A DNA stretch of 8,731 bases from an uncultured Desulfobacca sp. Lineage in GTDB: Bacteria > Desulfobacterota > Desulfobaccia > Desulfobaccales > Desulfobaccaceae. The position numbers and the translations under genes are program-made. How positions within the stretch are numbered: the stretch's first letter is position 1; each line of letters begins with the position of its first letter. A model generated the notes under the pieces. It was not told the DNA's origin. It made no database searches and worked only from the letters and a program-made list of their open reading frames with translations. The stretch lies in contig CALGOE010000095.1 of the NCBI GenBank assembly GCA_937958145.1, positions 1-8,731 of the forward strand, given 5' to 3'. Below are positions 5,449-8,731 of this stretch, piece by piece.

Positions 5449-5835
5449 TTACTGCCAATCCACCTCGCGCAGCAGTTCGATGAACTCAGGCGATTCTGTA
5501 TATTTTTGCAATGATTCCTGATAGTTCAGCCAATTTTGCCACAGGGCCAGCCATTCTCGATTATGATAATAGATGGTGGTCTCCTGGCCCGATTCTTTGA
5601 CCCGCAGGTATTCATCATACTCTTCCTGGCAGGTGCTGCAGAAGCGGTAGGGGCCATGGTAGCGCTTATACATTTCCTGGGGATCGAATTGCACGCCGCA
5701 CATGGCGCAGCGGGCCAGGCAGCGTTTGCATTGCAGGAATTTGCGGATAAATTCCAGTTTTTTGGCCTTGTCGATCTTGACTTTCTTTTTCTGTTCCTGC
5801 TGCAGCCGTTTTTCCAGATCAATAATCTTACTCAT
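5449..5835 (-). CDS. Small protein with six cysteines in three CxxC pairs; probable zinc-binding, function unknown
   Basis: A 128-aa protein I cannot assign to a named family. Residues 3-30 are charged and helical (KIIDLEKRLQQEQKKKVKID) and could form a short coiled coil. The cysteines are C36-x2-C39-x3-C43-x2-C46 and C66-x2-C69, with H60 between the groups (YHGPYRFCSTC); four or more could hold one zinc as a ribbon or treble-clef knuckle. The C-terminal half is rich in Trp, Tyr and Glu (NREWLALWQNWLNYQESL). No signal peptide or membrane segment is visible. I chose ATG 5835, which has GGGAAGG five bases upstream, over the longer frame from 5904, whose extra N-terminus overlaps the proposed promoter. 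It is upstream of mnmG in the same direction, which hints at an RNA- or translation-linked role, but that is only inference. Confidence 0.8.
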   Translation of the reverse strand: MSKIIDLEKRLQQEQKKKVKIDKAKKLEFIRKFLQCKRCLARCAMCGVQFDPQEMYKRYHGPYRFCSTCQEEYDEYLRVKESGQETTIYYHNREWLALWQNWLNYQESLQKYTESPEFIELLREVDWQ

Positions 5836-5875
5836 CAGAGCCTTCCCAGAGCGGAGGTTTACACGATTTATTTTA

Positions 5876-5904
5876 AAAATAAGTATTCTCTGCCGCTCCG
5901 TCAA
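5876..5904 (-). promoter_or_regulatory. Sigma-70-type promoter for the six-cysteine gene and mnmG
   Basis: On the minus strand TTGACG (5904-5899), a 17-base spacer, and TATTTT (5881-5876). The -35 has one mismatch and the -10 two. The start would fall near 5868, about 33 bases before ATG 5835. The region just downstream is AT-rich (TTATTTTTAAAATAA), which favours melting. Confidence 0.5.
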
Positions 5905-5928
5905 TAAGCCGGCCCTGACCGGCGGCAG
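5890..5928 (-). terminator. Hairpins after the cyclophilin gene
   Basis: GCCGG (5908-5912) pairs with CCGGC (5919-5923) around a six-base loop, starting 8 bases past the cyclophilin stop; TTATTG follows on the minus strand, a poor U-tract. A longer-range 7-bp pairing of CTGCCGC (5890-5896) with GCGGCAG (5922-5928) competes with the inner stem and encloses the proposed -35 box of the next gene. A weak terminator is the simplest reading. Confidence 0.35.
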
Positions 5929-5931
5929 AAG

Positions 5932-6573
5932 TTACTCCTCGACGACGGTGGCCTTGAGGATGGTCACCGGCTCCACCGGCACATCGGCATGAAAGCCTTT
6001 GGTGGTCGTGGCCACGGCCTTAATGGCGTCCACCACCTCTTGCCCCTGCACTACCCGGCCAAAGACGGCGTAGCCCCACCCGGCGGGCGTCTTGGCGGTG
6101 TGGTTCAAGTTTTTGTTATCCGCCACATTGATAAAAAACTGGGAGGTGGCGGAATCGGGGACCGCGGTCCGGGCCATGGCGATGGTATAGGCCTCGTTCA
6201 GCAGACCGTTGTCGGCCTCATTCTTGATGGGGGCCCGGGTGGGTTTCTGCTGCATCTGGGCATCCAGTCCGCCCCCCTGGATCATGAAGCCATTGATGAC
6301 CCGATGAAAAATGGTGCCGTCATAAAAGCCATCTTTGACATATTGAAGAAAATTGGCCACTGTTACCGGGGCTTTCTCCGGATACAGTTCCAGGACGATG
6401 GTTCCCTTGGAGGTTTGCAGTTGTACCATGGTCTGACTCCGAGCCGCCCAACCGGGGGTGGTGCCGGGTCCCAGGGTCCAACCGGCCACAAGCACAAGCA
6501 GCAGGCTAGAGAGCGCCAGGACCCGCAACCACGGCCGAGATGACGGGTGGCTGGGTTGAAGGTGATTTTCCAT
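5932..6573 (-). CDS. Cyclophilin-type peptidyl-prolyl cis-trans isomerase with N-terminal secretion leader
   Basis: A 213-aa protein catalysing cis-trans isomerisation of X-Pro bonds. Residues 1-45 look like a signal peptide or anchor: basic residues R13 and R17, a hydrophobic core at about 18-33, and a possible cleavage site after GWAA (41-44). The cyclophilin domain runs from about 49 to 213 with the catalytic FHRVINGFMIQGGG (89-102, R91), KNEADNG (117-123), SATSQFFINVADN (141-153), and GWGYAVFGRVVQG (165-177). The core resembles cytosolic E. coli PpiB closely, including the end VATTTKGFHADVPVEP, whereas the leader implies export as in PpiA. Internal ATG 6429 (M49) has its own GGAG and aligns with the PpiB start, so a leaderless form is possible. 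The upstream ATG 6573 has only AGGGA, two bases away. The family assignment is secure; the compartment is inferred. Confidence 0.95.
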   Translation of the reverse strand: MENHLQPSHPSSRPWLRVLALSSLLLVLVAGWTLGPGTTPGWAARSQTMVQLQTSKGTIVLELYPEKAPVTVANFLQYVKDGFYDGTIFHRVINGFMIQGGGLDAQMQQKPTRAPIKNEADNGLLNEAYTIAMARTAVPDSATSQFFINVADNKNLNHTAKTPAGWGYAVFGRVVQGQEVVDAIKAVATTTKGFHADVPVEPVTILKATVVEE

Positions 6574-6602
6574 AGTCCCTACTCTGTCGGGCCAGGACTG
6601 AT

Positions 6603-6617
6603 CCTTGATCCAGGAGC
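6603..6617 (+). repeat. 15-base intergenic repeat, copy 2
   Basis: CCTTGATCCAGGAGC, identical to 2917-2931 on the same strand. Here it lies inside the predicted 5' leader of the cyclophilin gene, so it is transcribed as the reverse complement; copy 1 is read in the forward sense upstream of the PilZ gene. Confidence 0.45.
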
Positions 6618-6654
6618 TCTGTCTCGCCCCGACGGCAAGTTATTTGTTATCCTT

Positions 6655-6683
6655 ACTATATCAGGATGCAGGCCAGAAGGCAA
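6655..6683 (-). promoter_or_regulatory. Extended -10 promoter of the cyclophilin gene
   Basis: On the minus strand TTGCCT (6683-6678), a 17-base spacer ending in TGA, and TATAGT (6660-6655). The -10 has one mismatch and carries the TGn extension, which compensates for a weak -35. Transcription would start near 6648 with a leader of about 75 bases. Confidence 0.55.
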
Positions 6684-6721
6684 TGGGGGGTGAGACTGTC
6701 CCCAAAGCCAGGGAACCGTTT

Positions 6722-7786
6722 TCAGGAAAAAGCCAGTTCCTGCAACTTGGCCGCGTCCAAGGCCTCAATGATGGCCACGGTCAGGGCCACCAGCGCTGCC
6801 ACATCGGCCAGGTGGATGAGGGAGGCCGGGGAATGGGCATAGCGTACCGGTGCTCCCAGGACAATGGTGGGGAGGCCGCCCTGGGCCACATGAATGACCC
6901 GGGCGTCGGTGGCGCCGCTGCGCCGCACGGCCAATTGATGGGGGATCCGATGCTCTTGCGCTAACGCCACTACCCAGCGCCAGAGGCTCTGGGGGACGAT
7001 GATGGTAGGGTCATAGAGCCTGATCTGCACACCCCGGCCCAGGGCGCCCTGAGGCGGATCAGGGCTGAGACCGGGCAGATCATCGGCCGGGGGGCCCTCC
7101 AGAACGATGGCCAGATCAGGCTTGGCCAATTCCACGGCCGTCACGGCGCCCCGGCTGCCCACTTCTTCCTGGACGGTGCCGGCGGCCACCAGGGTGTTGG
7201 GATGGGGATGGTCCCGAAAATGCTGGAGCACCGCCACCAGGGCGGCCACGCCGACCCGGTCGTCCCAGGCTTTGTGGACCAGATACTGCTCATTGAGCAC
7301 CCCCAGACCGACGTGGGGGACGGCCAGGTCTCCCAGGCCGATCCCCAGTTCTTTTATTTCCTGGGGCGAAGCGGCGCCGACATCCACCAGGAGCTCTTCC
7401 ATTTTCAGGGGTTTGGTGTTCTCGCTGCGGAAATGGACCGGGAGGGCGGCCACGACGCCTTCCCGCAGCCCTTGGGCGGTCTGGATCAGCAGACGCTGAC
7501 CCGGCAGGAGGCTGGGCTCCCAACCCCCCAAGGCCTGCAACCGCAGGTATCCCTGGGCAGTAATGCCCTGGACCATGAAGCCGATTTCATCCAGGTGGGC
7601 GGCCAACAGCAGCCGGGGTTTGCCCTGGGTGCCGACCTTTTCGGCCAGGATCGAGCCCAGGCCGTCCCGCCGGACTTGGCAGAAAGATTGCAGGTGTTGT
7701 TCCAGGAGCCGGGCCACAGGGGCTTCACCGCCCGGCGGCCCGAAGCAATCAGCAAACGTCGTTAACAGGTCCCGCAATGATGTCAT
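6722..7786 (-). CDS. M42-family metallo-aminopeptidase (glutamyl aminopeptidase / endoglucanase M type)
   Basis: A 354-aa protein of normal family length. M42 enzymes are large cytosolic complexes with two metal ions per active site that trim N-terminal residues from peptides. Ligand and catalytic motifs appear in order: AAHLDEIGF (H64 with D66), KAWDDRVG 172-179 (bridging D175), TVQEEVGSRGA 204-214 (general base E207, ligand E208), AIVLEGPPADDLPG (E230 where the family usually has Asp), and RYAHSP 315-320 (H318). Residues of about 75-160 are the inserted oligomerisation barrel. ATG 7786 is supported by AAGG six bases upstream; the longer frame from 7969 would run into the divergent transporter gene and adds a hydrophilic tail. 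The family often carries the misleading name cellulase or endoglucanase M. The exact substrate preference cannot be read from the sequence. Confidence 0.93.
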   Translation of the reverse strand: MTSLRDLLTTFADCFGPPGGEAPVARLLEQHLQSFCQVRRDGLGSILAEKVGTQGKPRLLLAAHLDEIGFMVQGITAQGYLRLQALGGWEPSLLPGQRLLIQTAQGLREGVVAALPVHFRSENTKPLKMEELLVDVGAASPQEIKELGIGLGDLAVPHVGLGVLNEQYLVHKAWDDRVGVAALVAVLQHFRDHPHPNTLVAAGTVQEEVGSRGAVTAVELAKPDLAIVLEGPPADDLPGLSPDPPQGALGRGVQIRLYDPTIIVPQSLWRWVVALAQEHRIPHQLAVRRSGATDARVIHVAQGGLPTIVLGAPVRYAHSPASLIHLADVAALVALTVAIIEALDAAKLQELAFS

Positions 7787-7822
7787 AAAAAACCTTGCCG
7801 TTGTTGGATCTGTACTTTCTTC

Positions 7823-7851
7823 TTGCCAAGAGTCGGGGTCTAATCCATACT
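7823..7851 (+). promoter_or_regulatory. Sigma-70-type promoter of the DMT transporter gene
   Basis: TTGCCA (7823-7828), a 17-base spacer, and CATACT (7846-7851): one mismatch in the -35, two in the -10. It sits in the 120-bp divergent gap, with a predicted start near 7858 and a leader of about 50 bases. I could not find an equally good promoter for the divergent aminopeptidase gene. Confidence 0.45.
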
Positions 7852-7906
7852 CATAAATTGTTTTTTGCTTTATCACAGCCTCACTGAAGGAGCGGTTGCC
7901 ATCGCC

Positions 7907-8281
7907 ATGATCCGTTATTCGGTCCTGTTTTTGGTCAGCGTCAACATCCTGTTTAATGTCATCGGCCAACTTTTATTAAAAACCGGTATGAACAGATTAG
8001 GGAATTTCCAACTGTCCCTCCAGGCCCTGGTCCCGGTTTTTGTCAAGGCGTTTTTAAGCCCTTTTATCCTCCTGGGCCTGGGTTGCTACGTTACCGGCTT
8101 TCTCATCTGGCTGATTGTCCTGGCCAAGGCCGAGGTCAGTTATGCCTATCCATTGATCAGCGTCGGCTATGTGCTCACCGCCGTGATGGGCTGGTGGCTG
8201 CTGGGCGAAAACGTCACCTGGGTCCGGATCAGCGGCATTCTGATCACCTGTTTGGGAGTTTTTATCATCTCCCAAAGTTAA
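7907..8281 (+). CDS. Small four-helix DMT-superfamily transporter (ArnE/ArnF- or EamA-half-like)
   Basis: A 124-aa integral membrane protein with four predicted helices at about 4-25, 52-73, 79-99 and 104-122. The ends are typical of the drug/metabolite transporter superfamily: helix 1 with NVIGQLLLKTG (17-27), helix 3 beginning SYAYPLISVGYVLTAVMGWW, then LLGE (98-101) and ISGILITCLGVFII. In SMR drug exporters such as EmrE, helix 1 carries an essential Glu in AEVIG; the matching residue here is N17. That argues against a proton-coupled drug exporter and for an ArnE/ArnF-like lipid-linked-sugar flippase or related carrier, probably acting as a dimer. ATG 7907 is the only sensible canonical start, but AAGGAG (7887-7892) is 14 bases away, which is long. 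It overlaps the convergent permease gene by four bases at its stop. Confidence 0.8.
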   Translation: MIRYSVLFLVSVNILFNVIGQLLLKTGMNRLGNFQLSLQALVPVFVKAFLSPFILLGLGCYVTGFLIWLIVLAKAEVSYAYPLISVGYVLTAVMGWWLLGENVTWVRISGILITCLGVFIISQS

Positions 8282-8731
8282 CTTTTGGCTCCCCAGGCTT
8301 TTTTCCGGCGATCCCACAGGGAGGCCAAAAAGAAGATACCGGCCAGAAGAACAACAATGGTCGCCCCCGCCGGCAGATCCAATTGGTAGGACAAGGCCAG
8401 GCCCACCAGATTGGCGGCCAGCGCCAGCAGGGTGGAGACCAGCAGCATGGTCTTGATATGCTGGGTCAGATTCCGGGCGGCGGCCGCGGGAATGACCAAC
8501 AGGGCTGAGACCAGGACAATACCCACCAGATAAATGGCGACGATGATGACCAAGGCCAGAACGGCCAGGAACAAATAACGCACCGCCGCCACCGGCACGC
8601 CGCAGACCCAGGCCATTTCTTCGTCAAAACTGAGGAATACCAGTTCCTTATAGAAGAGAAAGAGAAACAGCAAGACAATGACGGTAACGCCGCTTACCTG
8701 CCATAATTGCTGTGGACCGATGGCCAGGATG
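8278..8731 (-). CDS. ABC-3 family metal transporter permease (ZnuB/MntB/TroC type), C-terminal part
   Basis: Open from the right window edge to TAA 8280-8278, giving 150 visible residues of a normally about 260-280-aa permease; the N-terminal half and any ATPase or binding-protein genes are outside. Diagnostic stretches: SFDEEMAWVCGVPV just before a helix, YLVGIVLVSALLVIPAAAAR (the family's core cytoplasmic-loop and helix motif), and YQLDLPAGATIVVLLAGIFF in the last helix pair, ending in a basic tail DRRKKAWGAKS. These match permeases that import zinc, manganese or iron with a periplasmic lipoprotein or binding protein. Which metal cannot be told from this part, so no symbol is given. There is no terminator space after the gene because its stop overlaps that of the convergent DMT gene. 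Confidence 0.9.
   Translation of the reverse strand, partial: ILAIGPQQLWQVSGVTVIVLLFLFLFYKELVFLSFDEEMAWVCGVPVAAVRYLFLAVLALVIIVAIYLVGIVLVSALLVIPAAAARNLTQHIKTMLLVSTLLALAANLVGLALSYQLDLPAGATIVVLLAGIFFLASLWDRRKKAWGAKS

Noticed and set aside
6684..6712. GGGG...CCCC inverted element with GAGACTGTCCCC, resembling REP-like dispersed repeats
   Set aside because: Only four pairs with a long loop and a single copy in the window; no support for a REP element without the genome.
7787..7969. Longer M42 peptidase start at 7969
   Set aside because: It would overlap the start of the divergent transporter gene and both regulatory regions; the added residues are hydrophilic and not part of the family, and ATG 7786 has a ribosome site.

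Overview
The window is a gene-dense, GC-rich stretch of a bacterial chromosome holding ten protein genes, two of them cut by the window edges. I see no rRNA, tRNA, CRISPR array, insertion sequence or phage gene. An orphan sigma-54-type activator, a PilZ protein, a small multi-CxxC protein, an M42 aminopeptidase and an ABC-3 metal permease around a housekeeping mnmG would fit a Desulfobacterota (former deltaproteobacterial) sulfate reducer or syntroph, perhaps Desulfobacca-like. That placement is an inference from gene content and style; no phylogenetic marker was tested.

Layout, left to right. (1) Positions 1-1302, minus strand: an XRE-type helix-turn-helix protein that runs off the left edge, preceded by a glycerophosphodiester phosphodiesterase. 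(2) Positions 1303-1610: an AT-rich divergent intergenic region with a good sigma-70-like promoter bracketed by A-tract repeats. (3) Positions 1611-3391, plus strand: a sigma-54-dependent activator with no sensory domain, a 245-bp A-tract-rich gap, then a PilZ protein with an internal repeat in its N-terminal extension. (4) Positions 3392-3482: a convergent spacer full of hairpins. (5) Positions 3483-6573, minus strand: a cyclophilin with a secretion leader, a small six-cysteine protein, and mnmG. The last two probably share a promoter at 5904-5876, with a pseudoknot-capable element between them. (6) Positions 6722-7786, minus strand: an M42 aminopeptidase. (7) Positions 7907-8281, plus strand: a four-helix DMT-superfamily membrane protein. 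It meets tail to tail, through one shared TTAA, with (8) a metal-type ABC-3 permease that runs off the right edge.

The genes do not form one obvious pathway. The left half looks regulatory (XRE protein, sigma-54 activator, PilZ); the right half is housekeeping (tRNA wobble-uridine modification, proline isomerisation, peptide trimming, membrane transport). I do not see a clear undescribed multi-gene system. The most interesting points are local: a cyclophilin that may be made from two starts, the pseudoknot-like element ahead of mnmG, the repeat-bearing PilZ protein, the six-cysteine protein of unknown function, the repeat-flanked promoter of the activator, and a small DMT transporter lacking the key glutamate of SMR drug exporters.
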